Of a stretch of DNA of 64,000 nucleotides, positions 1 through 9,030 are shown in pieces. How positions within the stretch are numbered: the first letter of the stretch is position 1; every line of letters starts with the position of its first letter. Under the pieces are notes generated by a model that was given only the letters and a program-made list of their open reading frames with translations, was not told the DNA's origin and searched no databases. The stretch comes from Colletes latitarsis (lineage: Eukaryota > Arthropoda > Insecta > Hymenoptera > Colletidae): contig NW_027488377.1 of NCBI RefSeq assembly GCF_051014445.1, positions 682,001-746,000 of the forward strand. The letters are read 5' to 3'. The translations under genes and the position numbers were made by a program.

Positions 1-530
1 GGACGGTAATGCAATACCCTACCTACGCTGCTACGAGGCCGCGATGTCGGTAGGGCCAGGGTAGGAAATAGGGAAGAAGTTCGACCCAGTATCCAGGGTT
101 ATTGGATGTGCGGTGTCGGTCGGAGGCCACAGTGGGTGCGGAGTCAGGCAATACCCTACCTACGCTGCTACGAGGCCGCGATGTCGGTAGGGCCAGGGTA
201 GGAAAGAAGGAGTGGTTCGACCCAGTATCCAGGGTTATGGGAGGTTCGGCGGATTGGTCGCGAGAGTGCCCGTCGCACTCTCGTGTTTGCAAAAAGACGG
301 AGCTCGTGTAGACCCGTATGGTTCGTACATAATCTCCCGTCACTTCAACAGGCTTCGACGAGCAAGACACGAGTTCGCCGAATCCGGCCGGTGGCCCGGT
401 ATTAATACTCGCGCGGCGCGTAATTAGCGGCGAGAAGCCGCGGACGCCTAGCGGCCGCGCGGGAAACCACCGGTCGCGGGGACTCGGCCGCGACGGTGCT
501 CGGTTCGCTGTCCCGCCTCGGATATGCGCG
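1..530. repeat. GC-rich non-satellite flank with a direct repeat
   Basis: This segment differs from the 19-bp satellite that starts near 531. A stretch of about 95 bp beginning at 11 (gcaataccctacctacgctg) recurs at 148, an offset of 137 bp, with small indels in its second half. The rest (about 240-530) is GC-rich and has no convincing reading frame; the short ORFs here have no recognisable domain. Spacer-type rDNA or the edge of another mobile element are possible, but I recognise neither 18S nor 28S sequence. Confidence 0.5.
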
Positions 531-1096
531 TTACAAGCTCACAGCTAGGTTACAAACTTACTGCCGGCTTAAGAGCTTACCGCATGCTTACTAGCCTGCT
601 GCTTGCTTTCTAGCGTACTGCTCTCCTACTAGCCGAATGCTTTCCTACTAGCTTGCTGTTTGCTTTCTAGCATACTGCTTGCTGACTAGTTTACTACTTG
701 CTTACTAACCTATTGCAATCCTACTAGCTAACGGCTTCCTTAATACCCTGCTGCTAGCATACTCGCTTACAGCTTGCTTACTAGCCTGCAGCTTGCTTTC
801 TAGATTACAGCTTCCATACTAGCATGCTGCTTGCTTTCTAGCATACTGCTTGCTTACTAGCATACTGCTTTCTTACTAGTTAACTGCTTCCTGACTAGCC
901 TGCTGCTTGCTTACCAGCTTATTGCTTGCTTACTAGCATACTGCCTCGTTACAAACATACTGCTTTGTTACTAGCTTAATGCTAGCACGCTAGTTTACTG
1001 CTTCCTTTCTAGCATACTGCTGCCGTACTAGCTCCCTGCACGCTTACTAGCTCACTGCTAGGATACTATCTTATCGCTTGCTTACACACTGCTTGC
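531..1096 (+). repeat. 19-bp satellite, forward orientation
   Basis: Degenerate head-to-tail array of the unit GCTTACTAGCTTACTGCTT. A stretch around 671-790 is repeated almost exactly at 2863-2985. Once the later insertion of copy A and its 12-bp duplication is subtracted, the two lie about 0.83 kb apart, so the array also has higher-order duplications. Confidence 0.93.
1085..1096. repeat. Target-site duplication of copy A, left
   Basis: cacactgcttgc, identical to 2444-2455. It is satellite sequence and directly abuts the poly(T) (element 3' end) of copy A. Confidence 0.9.
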
Positions 1097-2443
1097 TTTT
1101 TTTTTTTTTTTTTTTTTTTGTCGTGGGGAAAATCTTCGAAAGACTCCCTCCCACCTCCTTGGGGAGAGGTGGGAGGGGTGTGTGGGATTCCCCGCGCCCG
1201 TACAACGACAGGCGCGGGACCTACCCACTAAAAACCCCACGGTGACCCTTCGGCACGCTTTGGGAGGATACCGGGAATCGCTCGAAGCATTCTTCCGGTA
1301 TCCTCCCCGTGCCCGCGCTTTCGCGCCCATCCCCCGGGGGGACAATCGGTCCCCCCAGTAGACTCACTGCCTCATAGCGGCGGGACGGGGCCACTCCATC
1401 CCGCCGCTATCCGTCCCGGGGCCGCGTTTAGTGGCGGCTGCGAGCCCCAACTCGCAACCGCCCGCGACCCCGTTTCCACCCCTCGGCGGCCGGGCGTTCA
1501 TGGCCGCACCAGACCGCCGAGGGTGCCTCCCCTTGCGTCGGACCGGTAGGGGGAGGCACTCCTACCCCCAACCGGTCCGACCCGGCGCCGCCTGGCGGGA
1601 GGAGGGTCCCCTCAGGACCCCCCTCCCAGCCTAGGTCATCCGCCACGCCGAGGCGGCCGCCCGCGACGCCTCGCGACCGGGCGACGACCTCGGGCCACCG
1701 CACGAGCGCGAGCTTCAGCGCGCCGCTGAAGCTCGCGCTCCCTCCCCGCGGCCTCCTTCTGCAACATTACGTTCTCGCAGAAGGAGGCCACGGCCCTCCA
1801 CTTCTCCTCGCTGTCGAGCATGGCGCGCACCACGCCCGGCAGCGAGACATCCCGCCCGACGACGCCGACCAGGACACGGCGCTCCCCCTCCCACGCGGGG
1901 CATACCTCCAGGGTATGATCCGCCGTGTCCTGCTCAGCGTCACAGTGGCAGCAACGCGCCGTCGGCTCCTTCCCTATCCGGCACAGGTATCTTCCGAAGC
2001 TGCCATGCCCGGAAAATACCTGTGCCAGCCGGTAGGTGAGGCTGCCATGGCCTCTGTCCAGCCACTCCTTCAGGAGTGGCCGAACAGCCCCGACAGTCCG
2101 GTGCCCCGCGGTTGGCAGAGCCAGCCGCTCCTGCCACGCGAGCAACACGGACTGCCGGGCCTGGCGCTTCAAATCGCCCCAAGCAGGTTCCTGCCCGCCC
2201 GGGACCGCCCCCACCCCCGCGCGACGGTCGACGCGGCGCCGGTACATCACCGCGTGCGACCGCGCGAGCAGGTCCATGGGCGGCATCCCCGCTAGAACCG
2301 TCGCCGCCTCATGTGACATGGTCCGATACCCGCGGACGACCCTGAGCGCCATGCGCCTCTGCACCCGACGCAGCATAGTCATGCTGCGCCGGGAGGCAGC
2401 CAGGTCGTCCGCCCAGACGGGGGCCCCGTATAGGGCCACCGAG
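1097..2443 (-). mobile_element. R1s copy A, 5'-truncated R1-clade LINE
   Basis: The element lies on the minus strand. Its 3' end is the poly(T) run 1097-1119 (a poly(A) tail in the sense direction), followed by the full hairpin-rich 3' UTR and the last part of ORF2. It is truncated within ORF2, at the point equivalent to about 7679 of copy B. A perfect 12-bp duplication of satellite flanks it (1085-1096 and 2444-2455). That is the signature of target-primed reverse transcription that stopped early, and it shows direct integration into the satellite. Confidence 0.93.
1636..2443 (-). pseudogene. ORF2 C-terminal fragment of copy A
   Basis: Open frame for roughly the last 268 residues of ORF2, downstream of the reverse transcriptase core. 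It contains the C-terminal zinc finger of R1-clade ORF2 proteins (CCHCDAEQDTADHTLEVC, all Cys/His present) and ends in the basic RRGRPPRRGG tail. Endonuclease and RT are absent because of the 5' truncation, so it cannot be functional. The first residues of the open frame (upstream of 2443) come from the flanking satellite, not from the element. Confidence 0.9.
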
Positions 2444-2455
2444 CACACTGCTTGC
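2444..2455. repeat. Target-site duplication of copy A, right
   Basis: cacactgcttgc, the second copy of the 12-bp duplication at 1085-1096. It adjoins the truncated 5' end of copy A. Confidence 0.9.
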
Positions 2456-3031
2456 TTGCTACCTTATTGCATGCTTACTAGCTTACTACTTGCTTACTAA
2501 CTAACAGCTTTCTTACCACCTAACTGCTTGCATAATTGCTTACTGGTTGCTTACTAGGTTACATCTTGCTTACTGGCATAATGCTTCCTTACTAGCTCCC
2601 TGATCGCTTACTAGCTCAATGCTGGATTTCTAGCTTACTGATTGCTTGCTAGCATACTGCTTGCTTACTAACTCCGTCATCCTTACTAGCTCACTGTTTG
2701 CATGCAAGCCTCCTGCATGCTTACTAGCTTACTAATTGCTTACTAACTAACTACATTCTTACCAGCTTACTGCTTGGATACTTTGGATTACTGCTTCCTT
2801 AATTGCTACCAGCTTTCTTACTAGCCTGTTGCTTGCTTACTAAGCTGCTGCTTGCTTACTAGCATACTGCTTGCTGACTAGTTTACTACTTGCTTACTAA
2901 CCTATTGCTATCCTACTAGCTAACGGCTTTCTTAATACCCTGCTGCTAGCATACTCGCTTACTGCTTGCTCACTAGATTGCAGCTTGCTGAATAGCTTGC
3001 TGCTTGGTTTCTAGCCTGCTCCTTGTTACAA
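2456..3031 (+). repeat. 19-bp satellite, forward orientation
   Basis: Same degenerate array as 531-1096, continuous with it before copy A inserted. Confidence 0.93.
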
Positions 3032-3043
3032 GCATACTGCGTT
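3032..3043. repeat. Target-site duplication of copy B, left
   Basis: gcatactgcgtt, satellite sequence immediately before the 5' end of copy B and repeated at 9019-9030. The flanking a and c also match, so the duplication could be 12-14 bp. Confidence 0.92.
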
Positions 3044-3427
3044 CCCCTCAGGGGCTGCCAGCCTTTCAGCTGCAGTACGGGCTTAACGAACCCGGGGTAC
3101 CCGAGTCATACACACACCGTAAGCCTCCTGTTGGTCGTCACAACGACCCATTCACAATTCCCTATTGGTTTTGTGAATGGTACGTGACGGCAGGAGGAAC
3201 GGGGGTCTTGGCTTAACCGCCTGGGCCACGAGTATAGCGACTCTATAAAATCGCCCTCCAATCCTAAGCTATGGTGCGCGGCGATGGGATGCATGGTTGG
3301 GGGAGAAGGCCCAATCCCAAGCGACCACCTCCGGGGAACCTGCCGAACCCCCGGAGTATTGGGCTTACCCGGGTAAGGCGGCTCTGCCCGGGTGGACCTT
3401 TATTTCCGACCATCTCGTGGGACTATT

Positions 3428-5590
3428 ATGGACACAGAAAATAAAATGGGGATGGGGCGGGTTTTGTCGGTTGGGGAGGACGGAGACGGGGTTGGGGTTA
3501 GGGTGGCGGCGCTCGCGCCCCACTCAGCGCCAGGTCCGGCTTCGTGGAGGGTGGAGGAGGACGACGAGACGGCGTCGGTCTCGTCCTTCTCCTCCAGCAC
3601 GAGCCACATAGGCTCTAAGAGGAAGAGGACGGGGCAGGCCGTCGTTGAGGTGGGCGGGGCGAAGAGCCCGTCGGTGAGGCTGAGTTGCCTCAGGGACGAG
3701 GTGACCGAGGAGATATCGGAGAGGATCTCCTCGTCCCTGAGGCGGGTGGAGAAAGTCGCCGCTGCCTGCACCTTTAAGGGGCAGAAAAGCGGTGGCGCGG
3801 AGGCCCTGAAGGCCGCGGCGGAGGAAATGAGGGAGGCGGCGCGGGAGCTCAGAGGGCGGAACGCCCGTCTGCAGCTCCTGTTGGAGGAGGAGCGACAGGG
3901 GAGGAGGAGGGCAGAGGCGCTGTGGAACAGCGCGGCCCTCCCTCCCATCCTCCCTCCTCCTCCACCGCCGCGTCCCTCGGCGGAGGTAAATAAGCGGAGT
4001 GCGGCGGCAGTGGTGCGGGGCACCGCGGGCCCCTCCACCCGCACTCCGCCCGTGAAGAAGTCCCCGTCCTCCTCAGAAGACGATCTTCTGAGGAGGATTG
4101 GGGACATGATTGATGGCAAGCTGGCCGCCTTCCGGGAGGAGCTCCTCGCCGGAAGAGCGGTCAGCAGGAAGGCGGTGCCTCCCCGACCTGTTCCGGTACA
4201 GTCGGGGAAGGCAAAGAAGGGCGGAGTGAAGGCTCCGCTCAGCGTTGCGGCACCAGGGCCCCGGGTCGCGACCCCCAAGGGGGGTGGTGTACCCGTGGTC
4301 GCGGTGGTCGCGTCCTCCACAGCACCCTCCCAAGGGGGGGTGGCGTGGAGTGAGGTGGTGGGGCGGGAGGCGAAGCGGGCGGCGAGGTTGGCCTCGCAAC
4401 CGCAGCCTCCGCCTCCGCCGCCGGCGGCCAAGGTAAAGGCCGCGAAGGTCGGGAAGGCACGACCAGGTCGTCCCCCAAAAACGGCAGCGGTGACGCTGAC
4501 CGTTGCGCAGGAGGGCGACCTGACACTCGCGGAGGCGATGCGGCTCGCCAGGGAGAATATCTCCCTGGAAGAGCTGGGCATCGCCTCCGTGAGGGTGAAG
4601 AGGGCCGTGACCGGGGGTCTCTTGCTGGAGATCCCCGGTGCAGAAGGCGGCGCGAAGGCGGATCGTCTCGCCCAGAGGCTCCGGGAGCAGCTGGGCGAGC
4701 GAGGTGTCCGGGACGCTCGGCCCACGAAGCGCACGGAGATGCGCGTTTGTGGGCAGGACGACTCGGTCAGCGCACAGGACGTGTCCCGTGCCCTTGCGAG
4801 GGCGGGGGACTGTCCTGTGAAGGACCTGCGGATCGGAGAGATCCGCAGGTCGCCCTCCGGCCTCGGGTCGGTTTGGGCTCGGTGCACCCTCTCCGCCGCC
4901 CGTAAGGTGGCGGAATCCGAGAGGGTGTTGGTGGGGTGGGTTTCGGCGCGAGTGGAAATCCTCGCGCCGCGCCCGCTCCAGTGTCACCGCTGCCTCGAAT
5001 TGGGGCACGTGAGGCAGTGGTGCACCTCGCCGGTGGACCGCAGCGGTCTGTGTTACCGCTGCGGTGCCAAAGAGCACCGTGCGAGCCAGTGCTCGGCGGC
5101 CCCCCACTGCCCGCTGTGTGCGGACATGGGGAGGCCAGCCGATCACAGGGTGGGGAGCAAGAAGTGCTCCCCCCCTCCCGGAAGGAGAGGAAGAGGCGGG
5201 CTGCACCGGCTCCGGTGCCGAGGGCGGTGGCATCGTCCTCCATGGAGGTGGACGGTGCTACGGGGACGGACGGCCGGGAGGAGGCTGGCGCGGCCATTAA
5301 TTAATGCCGCCCCGCCTCCTCCTCCAGGCCAACCTCAACCACTGCCGCGCGGCACAGGACTTGATGTCCCAAGTCCTCGCGGAGTGGGGGGTTGGCCTGG
5401 CGGTCGCCGCCGAGCCGTACCGCGTCCCTGTTCACCCTCATTGGGTGGGCGACGCGGACGGCTTGGTGGCGACGGTATGGGGAGGGGGCGACGGGTCCCC
5501 ACCGTTCTCCTTGTTGGAGCGCGGTCGGGGATTCGTCGCCGTGGACTGGGGGGGAGTCGCTGTGGTGGGGTGCTACATTTCGCCGTGTAG
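3428..5590 (+). CDS. ORF1 (gag-like nucleic-acid-binding protein) of copy B
   Basis: I place the start at 3428 (ATGGACACAG), because an in-frame ATG at this point of the alignment is shared by copies C, D and F; the ATG at 3392 lies in a part of the leader that other copies do not share. Order of parts: acidic/serine-rich N-terminus with a basic SKRKR patch, a predicted coiled-coil rich in Ala/Glu/Arg (about 3690-3930), a proline run, a conserved gag domain (about 4480-4960), then three zinc knuckles: CHRCLELGHVRQWC, CYRCGAKEHRASQC and a longer third from CPLC. It should coat element RNA. After the third knuckle a run of seven C puts the frame past the TAATG at 5302-5306, so it runs on to 5590 over ORF2. 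In older copy F the same protein ends just upstream of ORF2. Confidence 0.85.
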   Translation: MDTENKMGMGRVLSVGEDGDGVGVRVAALAPHSAPGPASWRVEEDDETASVSSFSSSTSHIGSKRKRTGQAVVEVGGAKSPSVRLSCLRDEVTEEISERISSSLRRVEKVAAACTFKGQKSGGAEALKAAAEEMREAARELRGRNARLQLLLEEERQGRRRAEALWNSAALPPILPPPPPPRPSAEVNKRSAAAVVRGTAGPSTRTPPVKKSPSSSEDDLLRRIGDMIDGKLAAFREELLAGRAVSRKAVPPRPVPVQSGKAKKGGVKAPLSVAAPGPRVATPKGGGVPVVAVVASSTAPSQGGVAWSEVVGREAKRAARLASQPQPPPPPPAAKVKAAKVGKARPGRPPKTAAVTLTVAQEGDLTLAEAMRLARENISLEELGIASVRVKRAVTGGLLLEIPGAEGGAKADRLAQRLREQLGERGVRDARPTKRTEMRVCGQDDSVSAQDVSRALARAGDCPVKDLRIGEIRRSPSGLGSVWARCTLSAARKVAESERVLVGWVSARVEILAPRPLQCHRCLELGHVRQWCTSPVDRSGLCYRCGAKEHRASQCSAAPHCPLCADMGRPADHRVGSKKCSPPPGRRGRGGLHRLRCRGRWHRPPWRWTVLRGRTAGRRLARPLINAAPPPPPGQPQPLPRGTGLDVPSPRGVGGWPGGRRRAVPRPCSPSLGGRRGRLGGDGMGRGRRVPTVLLVGARSGIRRRGLGGSRCGGVLHFAV
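5302..5306 (+). promoter_or_regulatory. TAATG stop-start overlap between ORF1 and ORF2
   Basis: TAA ends the ancestral ORF1 frame and ATG opens ORF2, sharing one A. The same pentamer occurs in copies C (26952-26956) and D (minus strand, 14949-14953). The R1-clade telomeric element SART1 is known to translate ORF2 by termination-reinitiation at UAAUG, so the same mechanism is a reasonable inference here. Confidence 0.75.
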
Positions 5591-8485
5591 CGGTCACGCT
5601 GCGTTCGAGCTGTACTTGGCCGAGGTCGCGGCATGCGTGCAGCGCTACGCGGCCCGGCCGGTGCTGGTCCTGGGGGATTTTAATGCCAAGTCGGTGGCTT
5701 GGGGATCCCTCAGGACCTCCGTTCGCGGCGGGATCCTGGGCGATTGGGCGGCGGGGCTCGACCTCCGGGTATTGAACCGGGGGTCGGAGCACACATGCGT
5801 GCGGCGTAATGGGGGGTCCATCGTGGATGTTGGATTCGCGACCCCCAACGCCGTGCGCATGGTGTCGGGTTGGCACGTGGTCGCGGGGGCAGAGACACTC
5901 TCCGATCACCGGTACATCCGGATGGAGGTCTCTGCCGCCGCGAGTGCATCCCGACACGGCCGCCTGCGTGGCACCCCACCACGCCGCTGGGCGCTTCGGC
6001 GCCTGGACAAGGACGCCCTGATGGCAGCTGCCCTCGCTGCAACTTGGCCGCAGGGAGCGGCCGAGTTGCCGAGCATAGAGGAGGAGGTAGCCCGGCTCGG
6101 AGCATTGGTCGCGCGTATTTGCGACGCGGCGATGCCTCGGGTCGGGCGGGCTTCTCCTCGCCGGGCGGTGTACTGGTGGTCGGACGCGATCGCGGAGTTG
6201 CGAGTCGCGACTGTCCGCGCCCGACGCCAGTACACCCACGCGCGCCGTCGTCAACGTACAGGCGACGGCGTGGCGCGAGCGAGGGCAGCTGATGACCTGT
6301 ATGGAGCGTACCGCGTGGCGCGGGTTGCTCTGCAGGTCGCCATCAAACGGGCCAAGACCCAGGCATGGAAGGAGCTCCTCCAGACCCTTGATGACGATCC
6401 ATGGGGGCGCCCATATAAGGTGGTGCTGAATAAGCTCCGCCCGTGGGCGCCCCCTGTCACCGAGGGTCTTGACCCCCGGCTGCTGGAGGACGTGGCCAAT
6501 ACACTCTTCCCAATTGGGGAGAGGGGACCGCGTCCTCCGGCGGCGGCGGCTGTCCCAGTGGAGTGGACGGCCGAGCTGGGGGTCACGCAGGAGGAGCTGG
6601 CAGCGGCCATCAGACGGCTCGGGGTTCGTAACACGGCCCCGGGTCCGGATGGTGTGCCCGGCCGGGTTTGGGTCTTGACCCAGGGCGTCCTTGGGGCCGG
6701 CCTCAGGCGGTTGTTCGACCGCTGCCTGAGGGACGGGCGATTCCCCCCCAGTTGGAAGGTGGCGAGGATGGTCCTCCTCCGGAAGGAGGGTCGGCCCGCG
6801 GAGTCTCCCGCCGCATACCGGCCCATTTGTCTCCTCGACGAGGTGGGCAAGCTCTTCGAGCGTGTGATTGCTGCTCGCCTCGTCGAGCACCTGTCGCGGG
6901 GTGATCCCGGTCTGGCCGACTGCCAGTTCGGTTTCCGGGAGGCCGATCGACTATCGACGCGATAGGTCGTGTGAGGGCCCTCTCGGAGGCGGCCGTCTCC
7001 CGCGGAGGGGTGGCATTGGCAATATCCTTGGATATTGCCAATGCCTTTAACACCCTCCCCTGGGAAGAGATAAGGAGGGGACTCGAATATCATCGAGTCC
7101 TCCCTTGTCTCAGGGCGGTCGTCGGGGATTATCTCCGCGGCAGGTGGATCGAGTATCCGGGCCGGGATGGTGATATGCGGAGGGAGGTGTACTGCGGTGT
7201 TCCGCAGGGGTCGGTCCTCGGGCCACTCCTGTGGAACATCGCGTACGACTCGGTGTTGCGGGCCGGCCTCCCCGACGGCGTCAGCACGGTGTGTTATGCG
7301 GATGACACACTGGTGCTGGCCGTCGGGGCGCACTGGGGGAGGGCCATGCGTCGCGCGGAGGAGGGGTCGCAACGCGTCGTCGACCGGATCAGGGGGATGG
7401 GGATGACGGTGGCGGTCCATAAGACCGAGGTGATTGCGTTTCATTCACCTCGGCAGTATCCGCCACCCCCTCTGGTCCAGGTGGGTGGGGCTGACATCGA
7501 GGTGAAGCCCCAGATCAGGTATCTAGGGCTGATCCTCGATAGCCACTGGCGTTTCGAGGAGCATTTCCGCTGCCTGGTCCCCCGGTTGGAAAGGATGGTT
7601 GCGGCTCTGGGCCGGATCCTGCCCAACCTGGGGGGCCCGGCGGGCCGAGTTCGTCGCCTCTATGTGGCAATGGTCCAGTCGGTGGCCCTATACGGGGCCC
7701 CCCTCTGGGCGGACGACCTGGCTGCCTCCCAGCGCAGCATCACTATGCTGCGTCGGGTGCAGAGGCGCATGGCGCTCAGGGTCGTCCGCGGGTATCGGAC
7801 CATGTCACATGAGGCGGCGACGGTTCTAGCGGGGATGCCGCCCATGGACCTGCTCGCGCGGTCGCACGCGGTGATGTACCGGCACCGCGTCGACCGTCGC
7901 GCGGGGGTGGGGGCGGTCCAGGGCGGGCAGGAACCTGCTTGGGGCGATTTGAAGCGCCAGGCCCGGCAGTCCGTGTTGCTCGCGTGGCAGGAGCGGCTGG
8001 CTCTGCCAACCGCGGGGCACCGAACTGTCGGGGCTGTTCGGCCACTCCTGAAGGAGTGGCTGGACAGAGGCCATGGCAGCCTCACTTACCGGCTGGCACA
8101 GGTATTTTCCGGGCATGGCAGCTTCGGAAGATACCTGTGCCGGATAGGGAAGGAGCCGACGGCGCGTTGCTGCCACTGCGACGCTGAGCAGGACACGGCG
8201 GATCATACCCTGGAGGTATGCCCCGCGTGGGAGGTGGAGCGCCGTGTCCTGGCCGGCGTCGTCGGGCGGGATGTCTCGCTGCCGGGCGTGGTGCGCGCCA
8301 TGCTCGGCAGCGAGGAGAAGTGGAGGGCCGTGGCCTCCTTCTGCGAGAACGTAATGTTGCAGAAGGAGGCCGCGGGGAGGGAGCGCGAGCTTCAGGGGCG
8401 CGCTGAGGCTCGCGCTCGTATGGTGGCGCGAGGGCGTCGCCCGGTCGCGAGGCGTCGCGGGCGGCCGCCTCGGCGTGGCGGATGA
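5304..8485 (+). pseudogene. ORF2 (endonuclease + reverse transcriptase) of copy B, one frameshift
   Basis: It reads open from the TAATG start for 553 codons. It covers the AP-type endonuclease (QANLN, AAEPY, GDFNAK, LSDHRY) and the start of the reverse transcriptase. The frame is lost at about 6938, where a run of eight G in copy C is replaced by gggagg, a net loss of 2 bp in the QFGFRGGRST motif. The remainder is open in another frame to 8485 and keeps RT motifs SLDIANAF, GVPQGSVLGPLL and YADD, and the C-terminal CCHC finger. Except for this single lesion it matches the intact ORF2 of copy C closely. The damage is recent, or could be a base-calling error in a homopolymer. Confidence 0.92.
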
Positions 8486-9001
8486 CCTAGGCTGGGAGGG
8501 GGGTCCTGAGGGGACCCTCCTCCCGCCAGGCGGCGCTGGGTCGGACCGGTTGGGGGTAGGAGTGCCTCCCCCTACCGGTCCGACGCAAGGGGAGGCACCC
8601 TCGGCGGTCTGGTGCGGCCATGAACGCCCGGCCGCCGAGGGGTGGAAACGGGGTCGCGGGCGGTTGCGAGTTGGGGCTCGCAGCCGCCACTAAACGCGGC
8701 CCCGGGACGGATAGCGGCGGGATGGAGTGGCCCCGTCCCGCCGCTATGAGGCAGTGTGTCTACTGGGGGGACCGATTGTCCCCCCGGGGGATGGGCGCGA
8801 AAGCGCGGGCACGGGGAGGATACCGGAAGAATGCTTCGAGCGATTCCCGGTATCCTCCCAAAGCGTGCCGAAGGGTCACCGTGGGGTTTTTAGTGGGTAG
8901 GTCCCGCGCCTGTCGTTGTACGGGCGCGGGGAATCCCACACACCCCTCCCACCTCTCCCCAAGGAGGTGGGAGGGAGTCTTTCGAAGATTTTCCCCACGA
9001 C
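8486..9001 (+). promoter_or_regulatory. Hairpin-rich 3' UTR of R1s (copy B)
   Basis: A chain of inverted repeats covers almost the whole 3' UTR. The clearest stems are 8540-8549 with 8575-8584 (gtcggaccgg), 8598-8607 with 8632-8641 (ccctcggcgg), 8711-8722 with 8736-8747 (atagcggcggga, 12/12) and 8815-8826 with 8847-8858 (ggaggataccgg, 12/12). Further stems lie near 8497-8523, 8659-8690, 8765-8782, 8902-8930 and 8943-8975. They recur in every copy retaining this region, including the older E, F and I. Recognition by the element's own RT during target-primed reverse transcription is the likely role (inference). Confidence 0.8.
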
Positions 9002-9018
9002 AAAAAAAAAAAAAAAAA

Positions 9019-9030
9019 GCATACTGCGTT
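9019..9030. repeat. Target-site duplication of copy B, right
   Basis: gcatactgcgtt directly after the A tail, matching 3032-3043 exactly. Confidence 0.92.

Larger units (their letters stand above)
3044..9018 (+). mobile_element. R1s copy B, full-length R1-clade LINE
   Basis: It runs from the family 5' end (cccctcagggg, a small palindrome) to a 17-A tail at 9002-9018, 5975 bp in all, between perfect 12-bp satellite duplications. Order: 5' UTR 3044-3427, ORF1 from 3428, ORF2 5304-8485, 3' UTR 8486-9001. Both ends and the duplication are intact, so the insertion is structurally complete. ORF2 is broken by one 2-bp deletion near 6938. Confidence 0.95.

Noticed and set aside
102..427. Short plus-strand frames at the left edge
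   Set aside because: They cross the direct-repeat copies in different phases and show no motif.
3400..4887. 495-codon minus-strand frame opposite ORF1 (repeated in copies C and D)
   Set aside because: Shadow of the ORF1 reading frame; Ser/Ala/Pro-rich low complexity, no conserved start and no independent support.
5301..6890. Long antisense frame of 529 codons opposite ORF2 (and similar ones up to 713 codons opposite copies C, D and H)
   Set aside because: Its length comes from the high GC content and codon bias of the sense strand. The proteins are Pro/Arg-rich with no domain, and they break wherever the sense strand differs.
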